Of a stretch of 64,000 nt of DNA, positions 50,791 through 59,799 are shown in pieces. Source of the DNA: Streptomyces sp. 6-11-2. GTDB lineage: Bacteria; Actinomycetota; Actinomycetes; Streptomycetales; Streptomycetaceae. The position numbers and the translations under genes are program-made. The DNA is taken from NCBI RefSeq assembly GCF_006540305.1, contig NZ_BJOR01000001.1, forward strand, positions 7,812,001 through 7,876,000, read 5' to 3'. Each line of letters opens with the position of its first letter. Position 1 is the stretch's first letter. The notes beneath the pieces are model-generated. The model was given only the letters and a program-made list of their open reading frames with translations. It was not told the origin of the DNA and ran no database searches.

Positions 50791-52250
50791 ATGGAGAAAC
50801 GCTCCTTCGCCAGCAGCGGCCGCACCCGCGAGGCAAAGCCTCCCGAGCGGAAGGGGCGCTGCAGCAGGCCGGGGCGCAGTTGCTGCGCGAGCGCGGCGGC
50901 GATCATGCCCTGGTCCAGCGCGAGTACGAAGTCGCTGACCCGCCCGGTCCGCACGTTCACGGAGTCACGGAAGCCGTACGTGTCGTCGTACGCGCCGAAG
51001 TCCACGTCTAGCGCCTTCAGGTTGTCGATCGCCTCCACGCGCGCGTGCGGCAGAGCGAGGAAAGAGGCGTGCGGGGTGACGACGCCGAGGGAGTTGTAGC
51101 CGTCCTCCTGCATGCCGATGGCGTCGACGCCGTACTCGCGATAGCCGCCCTCGGGGATGCTCGCGGGGGAGAAGCCCCAGTAGCCGTACTTCTCCTCGTC
51201 CAGGCCGTGCTCGATCTGGCTGCGCACATACCGGTCGTGCGTGAGGCCCCACGCGCGCGGGGACCACTCCGGCTCCGGCACGAACAGCGGCACCATCAGC
51301 GCCTCGAACATCGACCCGCCCCACGTGGGGACGAGCTTGCGGCCGCGGTACGTGTAGTGGCCCTGCCAGACTCGGATGCCATCGATAGCGACGTACGAGC
51401 CCTCGGGCTCCTGCTCCTGGCCGCTGCCGGGCAGCAGCGTGCGGAACATGTGCCAGTAGTGGTCGGCGGGCAGGCTGCCGTCGGCGATGCCGAGGTAACT
51501 GGCCATCCGGGGTTCGGTGTTGAGGGCGCCGTAGTGGTGCCCAGTCGGCTCACCCTTGCCCGGCTTGTCGGGCCAGAAGCCACCGCGCAACTGGCCCGGG
51601 CCCGCGACCGGGTCGGCCGCGTCGTACGGCGTGTAGTAGTACGACCAGTCGGCGCCGGCGAGCAGCTTCGCGGCACGCGGACGCAGGGCCGGGACGGCGT
51701 CGGCGGCGATGCGCAGGCCTGTGACGAGCCAGGCGTTGTCGACGGACGAGAGGAACGGGCGGACCGGAGCGCCGCTCTCGGGCCAGGTCGTCAGGACGGA
51801 ACCGTCGTGCGCGTCGTACCAGTTGAACCAGAACCCGTGCGCCCGCTCCAGCCGCTCAACCGCGGACACAGTACGGGTCAGGCTGCGCTCCATCGCGTTG
51901 CGGGAGATTACGCCGAGCCCGCCCGCGGCGGCCGTCGTCCACAGCCCACAGCCGATGTTCGTCGGCGAGGTCTGCACGGACGGGACGGGGCGGCCGGATC
52001 CGCTGACGTCGATCTTGTCGGCGGCCAGGCCGAAATCGGTCGTCATTGCCTCGATCGAGCGGTACGTCGAGTGGAACCACTTCCGCAGCGGCGGTGTATC
52101 AGAGGTAGGAGCGAGACGACGACGCGAGGAGACGGCACTGGCGGTCGAGGCCGTGCCGGAGGCTGGAGCGGCATCGGCCGACGGTGCGGCGCCGAGCGCG
52201 AGGGTGGCGCCGCCGGTGCTTACGGCGGTGAGGAAGGTACGGCGATCCAT
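50787..52250 (-). CDS. Tat-exported glucoamylase-family (GH144-like) glucanase
   Basis: 487 residues. The Tat signal is MDRRTFLTAVSTGGATLALG. The mature part matches the glucoamylase family PF10091: WYDAHDGSVLTTWPESGAPV, TEPRMASYLGIADG, TWGGSMFEALMVPLFVPEPE, and YGYWGFSPASIPEGGYREYG. The family includes GH144 endo-beta-1,2-glucanases. The ATG at 52250 has AGAAGGA upstream. It would act outside the cell and feed the ABC importer encoded upstream. The last codons end at TAG inside a MITE-like repeat. Confidence 0.82.
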   Translation of the reverse strand: MDRRTFLTAVSTGGATLALGAAPSADAAPASGTASTASAVSSRRRLAPTSDTPPLRKWFHSTYRSIEAMTTDFGLAADKIDVSGSGRPVPSVQTSPTNIGCGLWTTAAAGGLGVISRNAMERSLTRTVSAVERLERAHGFWFNWYDAHDGSVLTTWPESGAPVRPFLSSVDNAWLVTGLRIAADAVPALRPRAAKLLAGADWSYYYTPYDAADPVAGPGQLRGGFWPDKPGKGEPTGHHYGALNTEPRMASYLGIADGSLPADHYWHMFRTLLPGSGQEQEPEGSYVAIDGIRVWQGHYTYRGRKLVPTWGGSMFEALMVPLFVPEPEWSPRAWGLTHDRYVRSQIEHGLDEEKYGYWGFSPASIPEGGYREYGVDAIGMQEDGYNSLGVVTPHASFLALPHARVEAIDNLKALDVDFGAYDDTYGFRDSVNVRTGRVSDFVLALDQGMIAAALAQQLRPGLLQRPFRSGGFASRVRPLLAKERFSI

Positions 52251-52315
52251 GAAGGTCCTTCTCCCGAGAGGGCAGGTGTGGAAGGGGATTTCGTGGTGCT
52301 CGTGGGAGTGCGGGC

Positions 52316-52348
52316 GGGGTCGGCGCATATCAGGGATGCGCCGACCCC
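52316..52348 (-). terminator. Strong hairpin between GH1 and GH144 genes
   Basis: GGGGTCGGCGCAT (52316-52328) and ATGCGCCGACCCC (52336-52348) form a perfect 13-bp stem with a 7-nt loop. It lies 65 nt before the glucanase start, so it may terminate or attenuate read-through from the ABC-GH1 operon. There is no U-tract. Confidence 0.6.
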
Positions 52349-52517
52349 ACCTGGGCGGGCCCGCGGAGTCAGGGGCCGCGGGCCCGCGGGGGCCGGGTTC
52401 GCGGGGGTCAGGTCCCGCGGACCCGTACGTCACGGGGCGGCGGCGGGGCGTGTGCCGCTCCGGACGGTCGTGGGGTGAGTGCGGCGGCTACTGTGCCGGC
52501 ACCCACCGGCAGGGGGA

Positions 52518-53714
52518 TCAGACGCGCGGCAGGACCTTCTGGCGGCCCAGGTCGCCGAGCCACCGGGCCGCCGGCTTGGGTGTGCGCTCGAAGGTGCCGG
52601 GGTCGAAAGAGATCAGGCCGAAGGTCGCCTTGTAGGTGCCCCACTCGTAGTTGTCGAGCGCGCTCCAGGCGAGGTAGCCGCGGACGTCGATGCCGTCTTC
52701 GATGCAGGCGGCGACGGCGTCGAGCGCCCCTGTGTAGTAGTCGATGCGGCGCTGCTCGTCACTGGTGGCGATGCCATTCTCGGTGACGACCAAGGGCGTG
52801 TCGGGGCCGATGAGTTTGGCGGTGTGCCGGATTGCGTGTCCGACGGCGGTGGGGTAGTACTCCCACTGCGTCAGCGTCCGCTCGGCGTCGGGCGGCGCCG
52901 GGATGGGACCTTCGGGCCCGATCTTCGTCCGGGTGTAGGACTGCACGCCGATCCAGGCGTCGCCGCGGGCCGCCTCGATGAAGACGTCCTCTCGCGGGTG
53001 GCGGTAGGCGGCGGTGACGCCCTCGGCGCCGGGGAGCGCCTGGTACACCTGGTTGGCGATCGTCCAGCCCACCTGGATCTCGGAGTTGATGGCGCGCACA
53101 GCCTTCACAGCGGCGTGGTGCGCGGCGATGACTGCGTGCGTGGTCTCCTTGTCGGGGAGCGGCAGACCGGCGGGCGGGAAGCCCTGGTCGCCTCGCTTGG
53201 CGAGACCCGCCATCACGGCGATCATGTTCGGCTCGTTGATGGTGCATACATGGCGCACGCCCTCACCGATGATCGGCGCGCACTCCTCGACGTACCGGGC
53301 GAAGAGCTGTACGGCGCCGTCGGCGGTCCACCCGCCGAAGTCCTCGAACCAGCGGGGGACGGTGAAGTGGTGCAGTGTCACCATCGGCCGCAGGCCACGC
53401 GCGATCGCGCCCTCGACCATCCGCCGGTAGTGCGCTATCTCGGCCTTGGAGAAGTGGCCTCGGGCCGGCTCGATGCGTGCCCACTCGACGCTGAAGCGGT
53501 AGTCGGTGAAGCCGAGTTCGGCCAGCAGGTCCATGTCCTGCTCCCAGCGGTGGTAGCTGTCGCAGGCGTCGAGGCTGGGCTCCTGGATCCCCGCCGTCGG
53601 GTCGTGTTCCTTGCGCCACCAGTCGCTGTTGACGTTGTTGCCCTCGATCTGGTGGGCCGCGGTCGAAGCACCCCACAGGAAGCCGTCGGGGAATGGGGTG
53701 GTGCTGCGCGTCAT
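52518..53714 (-). CDS. GH1 family glycosidase (beta-glucosidase)
   Basis: 398 residues, somewhat short for GH1. The acid/base is E161 in TINEPN and the nucleophile is E312 in VTENGIA. The N-terminus FPDGFLWGASTAAHQIEG is classical, and YLAWSALDNYEWG ends the barrel. There is no signal peptide, so it acts in the cytoplasm on imported oligosaccharides. The gene follows the two permeases on the same strand (63-nt gap). Linkage preference (beta-1,2 or other) cannot be read from the sequence. Confidence 0.92.
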   Translation of the reverse strand: MTRSTTPFPDGFLWGASTAAHQIEGNNVNSDWWRKEHDPTAGIQEPSLDACDSYHRWEQDMDLLAELGFTDYRFSVEWARIEPARGHFSKAEIAHYRRMVEGAIARGLRPMVTLHHFTVPRWFEDFGGWTADGAVQLFARYVEECAPIIGEGVRHVCTINEPNMIAVMAGLAKRGDQGFPPAGLPLPDKETTHAVIAAHHAAVKAVRAINSEIQVGWTIANQVYQALPGAEGVTAAYRHPREDVFIEAARGDAWIGVQSYTRTKIGPEGPIPAPPDAERTLTQWEYYPTAVGHAIRHTAKLIGPDTPLVVTENGIATSDEQRRIDYYTGALDAVAACIEDGIDVRGYLAWSALDNYEWGTYKATFGLISFDPGTFERTPKPAARWLGDLGRQKVLPRV

Positions 53715-53777
53715 GGTGATGTCCGTCTTTCTACGTGCGTGGGAGGAGCGTGCGAGAGCCGCGAGTTGGGGGCTGGC

Positions 53778-54665
53778 TCACTTCATGCCGGCGGTGGCGA
53801 TGCCCTGGGTGAAGTGGCGCTGTAGGAGCGCGAAGACGACCAGCACGGGCAGGACGACGAGCAGGGAGCCCGCCATCAGCATTCCGTTGCCGCCGCCGAC
53901 CGTGCGGTTGGGGTCGTTGGCGAAGGTCGCGAGCGCCACCGGCAGCGTGTACTTGCTGGGGTCGTTGGTCGCGATGAGCGGCCAGATGAAGTTGTTCCAC
54001 GACCCGAGGAACGTGAAGATCGTCAGCGTCGCTAGCGCCGGCTTGACCAGCGGAAGCACGATGCGCCAGAAGATGTACCACTCGCCGGCACCGTCCATCC
54101 GGGCCGCCTCGAGCAGCTCGTCCGGGATGGTCGTCATGAACTGCCGCATCAGGAACACCCCGAAGGCGCCTGCTGCGAACGGCAGGACGAGGCCCATGTA
54201 GCTGTCGAGCAGGTTCAGCTTGTTCATCAGGACGTACAGCGGAAGGATCATGAGGTTGCCCGGCACCATCAGGGCGGCGAGCACGACTCCGAAGACCTTG
54301 GAGCGTGCGGTGAAGTTCAGCTTCGCGAGCGCATAGCCGAGCATCGAGCAGAACAGCAGGTTGCAGGTGGTCACGAGCACCGCGACGATCAGCGAGTTCA
54401 GGAAGTACTGCGGCATGTTCAGCTGGTCGAGCAGATCCCGGAAGTTCTGCAGCGTCCAGGCGGAGGGGATCCACACCGGCGGGCTGGCCGTGAGGTCCTT
54501 CTTGGTCTTGAAGGCGCTGAGCGCCATCCACAGGAAGGGGGCGGCCATCAGCAGCAGGCCCAGCGAGGCGACGACGTAGAGCAGCGGTTGGGGGCCGAGG
54601 CCCTGGCGGCGCCGACGGTTCAAGGACGGTCCCGGGACAGGCGCGGTGGCGTGCTGGGCGCTCAT
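53778..54665 (-). CDS. Sugar ABC transporter permease (MalG-type)
   Basis: 295 residues with six helices. The EAA loop (EAARMDGAGEWYIFWRIVLP) docks the ATPase. ATG 54665 overlaps the stop of the preceding permease. No ATPase gene lies in the operon; Streptomyces CUT1 systems share the multi-operon ATPase MsiK, and that is likely here too. Confidence 0.92.
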   Translation of the reverse strand: MSAQHATAPVPGPSLNRRRRQGLGPQPLLYVVASLGLLLMAAPFLWMALSAFKTKKDLTASPPVWIPSAWTLQNFRDLLDQLNMPQYFLNSLIVAVLVTTCNLLFCSMLGYALAKLNFTARSKVFGVVLAALMVPGNLMILPLYVLMNKLNLLDSYMGLVLPFAAGAFGVFLMRQFMTTIPDELLEAARMDGAGEWYIFWRIVLPLVKPALATLTIFTFLGSWNNFIWPLIATNDPSKYTLPVALATFANDPNRTVGGGNGMLMAGSLLVVLPVLVVFALLQRHFTQGIATAGMK

Positions 54666-55636
54666 TTCGTGTTGTCCCTCATCAGTCGCAACTGCAGCAC
54701 CGTGATGCCCATGATCACCACGAAGAGGACGTACGCCATGGCACTCGCGTAGCCCATGTTGAAGAAGTTGAAGCCTTCGCGGTACATGTCGAGCGACACG
54801 GTCAGCGTGGCGTCGGACGGGCCGCCCTGGGTCATCACGAAGGGCTCCTCGAAGACGTTGAGGTAGCCGATCGTGGTGATGACCGTGGCGTACAGCAGGG
54901 TCGGGCGCAGCAGCGGCACTGTGATGCGGCGCAGTTCCTGCCAGGCGTTCGTCCCGTCGAGGCGGGAGGCCTCGCGGACCTCGGTCGGGATGGCCTGGAG
55001 ACCGGCGATCATCAGGACCATCACCGTGCCGAGGTTGCGCCAGACCGCCATCGCGATCAGGGACGGCATGGCCCAGGTCTCGGAGCCGAGGAAGTCCGGT
55101 GTGGAGAAGCCGAGTTCGGCACCGAGGCCCGCGATCAGACCGTCCGAAGGGTCGAGCACGAACCGCCACACGATCGCCACGGCCACGATCGTGGTGACCA
55201 CGGGGGCGTAGAAGCCGACGCGGAAGAAGGTGCGCGCCCGGTCGATGCCGTTGTTGAGCAGGATCGCCACGAGCAATCCGAGCCCGATCGTCAGGGGGAC
55301 CCCGACGACGACGAAGTAGGCCGTGTTGAAGAGGGCCGTGAGGAACTTGTCATCGCCGAAGAGCTGGACGTAGTTGTCGAAGCCGATGAACTTCGCCTCC
55401 AGCGGCCTGGTGACGTTGCGCCGGCCGAAGTCGGTGAAGCTCATCAGGAGCGTCGCGACGATCGGGAAGAGCATGAAGACGCCGAACAGCACGAGGAAGG
55501 GGGTGGAGAACAGCCAGCCGGCCAGGTTCTGCTTCCCCATCAAGCGCTTCTTTCCGCGCCCCTTGCCGGAACTGGCGCCGGGCCTCAGGGCGTTGGCTGC
55601 CCCGGGCCTGGCGGGGGTGGGTGTCGTGGTGGACAT
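54662..55636 (-). CDS. Sugar ABC transporter permease (MalF-type)
   Basis: 324 residues with a Gly/Lys-rich N-terminal tail (SSGKGRGKKRLMGKQNLAG) and six helices. The EAA motif is EASRLDGTNAWQELRRITVP. ATG 55636 follows GAAGGG; the long upstream frame to 56116 is antisense to the binding-protein gene. It pairs with the MalG-type permease. Confidence 0.92.
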   Translation of the reverse strand: MSTTTPTPARPGAANALRPGASSGKGRGKKRLMGKQNLAGWLFSTPFLVLFGVFMLFPIVATLLMSFTDFGRRNVTRPLEAKFIGFDNYVQLFGDDKFLTALFNTAYFVVVGVPLTIGLGLLVAILLNNGIDRARTFFRVGFYAPVVTTIVAVAIVWRFVLDPSDGLIAGLGAELGFSTPDFLGSETWAMPSLIAMAVWRNLGTVMVLMIAGLQAIPTEVREASRLDGTNAWQELRRITVPLLRPTLLYATVITTIGYLNVFEEPFVMTQGGPSDATLTVSLDMYREGFNFFNMGYASAMAYVLFVVIMGITVLQLRLMRDNTK

Positions 55637-55722
55637 GTTCTGCCCTTCGGACCATTGCTTGCGCGATTCGCTCCGCGTGCGCGGGCTTGTGGGGGGTTGC
55701 TTCAGGAGGGAACCCGCGAGGG

Positions 55723-56967
55723 TCACTTCACGAGGCTCTCGATCTCGCCCTGGGCCTTGTCGAGGGCTTCCTTCGCGGAGGACTTGTCCTGGGTAACCGA
55801 TTCGATGGCCGTGTCGACCTTCGAGGTGATCTCCGTCCACTTCGGCTGGACCGGGGAGACCTTCGCCGACTCCATCTGGGCCTTCCACACCTTCATGTTC
55901 GGATCGGTCGCCAGGTCGCCCGACCTCCAGGCGTTGACGTTGGCAGGGAGGTCCTTGGTGCGCTTGAACCAGTCGGTCTGGCCCTTGGCGTCGGTCAGGT
56001 ACTGGATGAACTCCTCGGCAGCGGCTTTGTGCTTGCTGTCCGCCGAGATCGTCAGGGCCGAGCCGCCCGCCATGGAAGTGGAGGACTTGTCGGTGGGCAC
56101 GTTCGCGACGGCCCACTTACCCTTGAGGTCCGGGTAGTTGTCGTCGAGCAGGCCCATGAACCATGGGCCGCCGAAGAACATCGGGACGGAGCCTTTGTTG
56201 AAGTCCTTCGTCACGTCGTAGCCGGGACGGACGGACTTCTCGCTGAGGCCCTTCTTGAAGTAACTGCCGTAGTTCTCAAGAGCGTTGACGGCGGCTGGGC
56301 TGTTGATGACGGGCTTGCCGTCCTGGGTGACGATCTCGCCGTCCGCCGAGTACAGGAACTGGTAGAAGCTCTGCACGGTGTCCAGGCCGCCCGGTTGAAT
56401 GGACAGGCCCCACTTGGTTCCGGCCTTCTTCTGGTAGGCCTCGGCGGCCTGCTGCAGCTCGGCCATGGTGGCTGGGGCCTTCTCGACGCCGGCCTTCTTG
56501 GCGAGGTCGGTGCGATAGAAGAGCACGCGGGTGTCGACGTACCACGGCACGCCGTAGGTCTCACCGTCGATCGTGCCCTGCTGCCAGCCGGCCGGGAAGA
56601 AGTCCTTCTCCGCGAAGGCCTTGGTGTCGACGGGCTCCAGGGCGCCCATGTCCGCGAACTCTGCCATGTAGGTGCTGCCCATCTGCATCACGTCGGGCAG
56701 CCGGCCGGCGGCAGCGGCGGCGACCAGCTTCTGGTGCGCGACGTCCCAGCCGATCGGGGTGATCTTGACCGTTATGTTCGGGTTGGCCTTCTCGTAGACC
56801 TTGGCGACGTCGGCGAGCTTCTCGCCCTCGGTGCCCATCGCCCAGACGGTCAGCGTCTGCTTCTTGTTCGCCGCGATGTCGCCGCCGCCGGAACCGCCGC
56901 AGGCGGTCAGAGTCAGCGCGGACGCCAGGGTGACGGCGGTCGCGGCGGTGGTGGCGACGCGGTTCAT
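55723..56967 (-). CDS. Sugar-binding lipoprotein (extracellular family 1)
   Basis: 414 residues. Lipoprotein signal VTLASALTLTACGGSGGG with lipobox LTAC. The family-1 solute-binding fold shows LTVWAMGTEGEKLADVAKVY, PDVMQMGSTYMAEFADMGAL, YGVPWYVDTRVLFYRTDLAK and GGSALTISADSK. AGGAGG lies 8 nt before ATG 56967. It captures the oligosaccharide for the MalF/MalG permeases and heads the operon behind a LacI-type operator. Confidence 0.93.
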   Translation of the reverse strand: MNRVATTAATAVTLASALTLTACGGSGGGDIAANKKQTLTVWAMGTEGEKLADVAKVYEKANPNITVKITPIGWDVAHQKLVAAAAAGRLPDVMQMGSTYMAEFADMGALEPVDTKAFAEKDFFPAGWQQGTIDGETYGVPWYVDTRVLFYRTDLAKKAGVEKAPATMAELQQAAEAYQKKAGTKWGLSIQPGGLDTVQSFYQFLYSADGEIVTQDGKPVINSPAAVNALENYGSYFKKGLSEKSVRPGYDVTKDFNKGSVPMFFGGPWFMGLLDDNYPDLKGKWAVANVPTDKSSTSMAGGSALTISADSKHKAAAEEFIQYLTDAKGQTDWFKRTKDLPANVNAWRSGDLATDPNMKVWKAQMESAKVSPVQPKWTEITSKVDTAIESVTQDKSSAKEALDKAQGEIESLVK

Positions 56968-57007
56968 GGGCGGTTCCTCCTCGATGTTCGGGGATGTACA
57001 CGCTGCT

Positions 57008-57021
57008 TGTAAGCGCATACA
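57008..57021. promoter_or_regulatory. LacI-type operator upstream of sugar ABC operon
   Basis: TGTAAGCGCATACA, an imperfect palindrome, lies 41 nt before the binding-protein start. It shares the TGWAAGCGCATWCA pattern with the site upstream of the LacI gene (59800-59813). Confidence 0.75.
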
Positions 57022-57068
57022 TCACTCTGTGGCAGCTCCGGCGGATGTGACAAGGGGCGCCGTGGTCA

Positions 57069-57087
57069 CACTCCCGTAACGGGAGTG
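57069..57087. promoter_or_regulatory. 19-bp palindrome in the divergent region
   Basis: CACTCCCGT-A-ACGGGAGTG is perfect, with 9-bp arms. It lies about 100 nt upstream of the sugar-binding gene and 207 nt upstream of the esterase gene, so it could be a second operator for either. Confidence 0.5.
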
Positions 57088-57111
57088 ACATCCGGGAATG
57101 CGGTGCCACAG

Positions 57112-57154
57112 CACGGATACGCCGGCAGCGCTCGCGGCCGCCCGCGTATCCGTG
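57112..57154. repeat. Inverted repeat in the divergent region
   Basis: CACGGATACGC (57112-57122) and GCGTATCCGTG (57144-57154) are perfect 11-bp inverted arms with a 21-nt GC-rich loop. It may be a wide-spaced operator pair or an RNA hairpin in a leader. Confidence 0.5.
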
Positions 57155-57293
57155 CCGACGGTCGCGACAGAAACCAACCGAGATCCGGCGTCGGAGCGTG
57201 GTCCGCTGTGCCGGAAGCGGAACGGAGTGTCCGAGTGGGCCCCGGGCGGGAATCCTGGCGGCGCCGGCCGGGTCCCCCCTTAGGGTCGCGACC

Positions 57294-58300
57294 GTGACGG
57301 CTGCCAACGCGGTTCCGCGTTCCTTCCCGCACGACTTCCCGCTCGACCCGGCCTACGGCCGGACCCTTGACGGCCTGCTGCGCGTCCCGGTCCCCAATGC
57401 CCCCACGGACTTCGACGCCTTCTGGCGGTCTCGCTACGGCGAGGCCCTACGGGTCGCGCCGGAACCGGAGGCCGGGCAGCTCGTCGAGGAGCGCGACGGA
57501 GTGCGGATCCACGAGGTCTTGTACACGTCGGTGGGCGACGTGCGGCTCGGCGGCTGGCTGGTGCTCCCGCCCCGGGGCCGGTGGAGCACGGTTTCGTCAT
57601 CGGCCACGGCTACGGCGGGCGTAACGGGGTCGGGCCCGACGTGCCCCTGCCGTTGCCGAGGTCGGCGGCGATCCTGCCGTGCGTGCGAGGGATGGGGGAG
57701 CGGGGCCTGGTGCCCGGCATCCCAACACTGCCGGACCAGCACGTGCTGCACGGCATCGCGTCGCGCGAGACGTACGTGATCGGGGAGTGCGTCGCGGATC
57801 TGTGGTGCGCGGCGACGGCGTTGCTGGAACTGGTCCCGGAACTGGGGGAGTCGGGGGCCGGACTCGGATACCTGGGAGAGAGCTTCGGAGGCGGCCTCGG
57901 AGCGCTGGCGCTGCCGTGGGACGAGCGGTTCGCGGCCGGCCAGCTGACGGTGCCGACGTTCGGGAACCACCCGCTGCGGCTGACGCTGGACTGCGTGGGA
58001 AGCGGGGCCTCGGTGCGGCGCCATCACGCCGAGCACCCGGCGATCGTGGAGGTGCTGCGATACTTCGACGCGGCGTCGGCAGCGACCCGGGTGCGGGCCC
58101 CGGTGCTCGTGGCCCCGGCGCTGTTTGACCCGTCGGTGCCGCCGCCAGGGCAGTTCGCGGTGTTCAACGGGCTGCCGGAGAGCGCGGGGCGGGAGCTGCA
58201 CGTCCTGGACGCGGGCCATTTCGAATGGCCCGGGAAGGCGGAATCGACGGATCGACCGGCGGCGGCCAAGGGAGAGTTTTTCGGTCGAGTGTTGGCATAG
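57294..58300 (+). pseudogene. Acetylxylan-esterase-like (CE7) hydrolase, frameshifted
   Basis: GTG 57294 opens TAANAVPRSFPHDFPLDPAY and APTDFDAFWRSRYGEALRVA. Near 57576 a single missing base shifts the frame; the rest (VEHGFVIGHGYGGRNGVGPD; YLGESFGGGLGALALPWDER; DAGHFEWPG) lies in frame 2 to TAG 58300. The catalytic Ser (GESFGG) and His are intact, so the loss is due only to the frameshift, which may be a sequencing error. CE7-type esterases deacetylate xylo- and other oligosaccharides. It diverges from the ABC operon. Confidence 0.75.
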
Positions 58301-58477
58301 GCCCCGTCGGCTCGTGAACCGGCGTGGCCGGACAGTTCGCGAGCCCCGCTCCGCGCACGGGTCCTGCTGCTCACCTCACGCGTTAACAGTCCGACCCTGC
58401 GCCCCCTGAGCCACCCCGCTTCCCGACGCGAGCACATCACCTTTGTGTGACCGGGCGCAATTCTGCATAACCTTCCT

Positions 58478-58579
58478 ATGTCCGCAGACGTCACCTCCCT
58501 CCCGGCCAGCGAACGCGTCGGCATCGGCTTCTCGGGCAGCCTCGACACGTCGATCGCCACCGCGTGGACGCGTGACAAG
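58478..58579 (+). pseudogene. argG: argG (argininosuccinate synthase), N-terminal scrap
   Basis: ATG 58478 gives MSADVTSLPASERVGIGFSG and SLDTSIATAWTRDK, the start and ATP-pyrophosphatase loop (SGGLDTS-type, here SGSLDTS) of argininosuccinate synthase. Similarity stops after residue 34. A true copy must lie elsewhere. The rest of 58301-58662 shows nothing else recognisable. Confidence 0.7.
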
Positions 58580-58662
58580 GACCGAAGCCGGGTCGGGTCC
58601 CGCCGACTCCGGGCTCCGGCAGGCTGGTCCCGGTCGGCGTCATCGCCCGCACTCGAACCCGG

Positions 58663-59751
58663 TCAGGGGCATCGCTCGCACCCGCAACTCGCCCGCCGTA
58701 CCACAGACACCGGCAGCATCATTGACACTGGCTCCCCACCTTGCGAGCCGTTGAGCCGACGTACGAGCAGTTCAACCGCCTCCTCGCCCATCCGTCGCAT
58801 AGGCTGTCGCACCGTCGTCAGTGCCGGCCGCACGAGGCGGCTCAGCGCGATGCCGTCGAAGCCGGTGACAGCCACGTCCTCGGGGACCCGGACACCGCGC
58901 CGTTCCAGCGTGTGCAGGGCGCCCACCGCCATCTGGTCATTGGCGAAGAGCAGTGCATCGGGGCGTTCGCCGCGCCGGTCCAGCAGTGTGTCGGCGGCCC
59001 GCGCGCCTTCCGCCTGCGTCATCATCCCGGCCCGCAGATCCGGCTCGTCGCCCACCTCCACCCCCGCGGCCCGGCACGCCTCGACGTACCCGCGAAAGCG
59101 TGCCTCGACGTCCGGCGACTCCTCGGCGGAGCCGACGTAGGCAAGCCGGCGAAGGCCGTGGTCTTCGATGAGGTGGCGGGTCAGTTCGCGCTGGCCGTGG
59201 GCGTTGGCGACCTCGATGTGGTCCAGGTGGTCGAGCAGCTCGGACTCGCGCGGCCCGGCGAGCATCACCACCGGCTGCCGGCGCGATATGACTTCCAGCT
59301 CCTCGGTCGGCACCGTGCGGGCGAGCACGGCGAAGCCGTCTACCCGGCCCGCCACCTTCGCCACCAGGCTCTCCGGCCCTCCCTTTAGGGACGCCGCGAT
59401 GAGCAGCGCGTACCCGTGGCGGCGCGCGGCGCGCTCCATGCCACGGATGATCTGGTCGGAGTAGAGCATCGCGACGTTGTCGTCCGCCTCGTCACCAGCG
59501 CTGGCCTCCGCCTCGGACTCGGCGTCCGGGTCGGAGTAGTCGGGGAAGCACAGACCGAGGACGCCGGTGGAGCGGCTGGCGAGGCCGCGCGCGTTCCCAC
59601 TGGGTACGTAGCCGAGCTCACGGGCCACCGCGAGGACCCGTTCACGGGTCTGCGCGCGGACCGAGTCGGGGTTGCGGTAAACCCGGGACACGGTGGCGAT
59701 GGAGACGCCGGAGCGCTCGGCGACGTCGTACACCGTGGGGGCTGTGCTCAC
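58663..59751 (-). CDS. LacI-family repressor of the glucan locus
   Basis: 362 residues from GTG 59751. The HTH (TVYDVAERSGVSIATVSRVY) with the hinge helix NARGLASRSTG precedes a periplasmic-binding-like sensor domain (YALLIAASL; FANDQMAVGALHTLERRGVR; VAVTGFDGIALSRLVRPALT). An acidic insert (DAESEAEASAGDEADDN) is unusual. The longer frame from 59814 would include the operator itself, so the inner start is preferred. It probably represses both itself and the ABC-GH1-GH144 genes until an oligosaccharide binds. Confidence 0.9.
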   Translation of the reverse strand: MSTAPTVYDVAERSGVSIATVSRVYRNPDSVRAQTRERVLAVARELGYVPSGNARGLASRSTGVLGLCFPDYSDPDAESEAEASAGDEADDNVAMLYSDQIIRGMERAARRHGYALLIAASLKGGPESLVAKVAGRVDGFAVLARTVPTEELEVISRRQPVVMLAGPRESELLDHLDHIEVANAHGQRELTRHLIEDHGLRRLAYVGSAEESPDVEARFRGYVEACRAAGVEVGDEPDLRAGMMTQAEGARAADTLLDRRGERPDALLFANDQMAVGALHTLERRGVRVPEDVAVTGFDGIALSRLVRPALTTVRQPMRRMGEEAVELLVRRLNGSQGGEPVSMMLPVSVVRRASCGCERCP

Positions 59752-59799
59752 TGGGTGGGACCCCGAGTCTGTTGAGGCACGGCAGTGCCCTGAAGCGAA

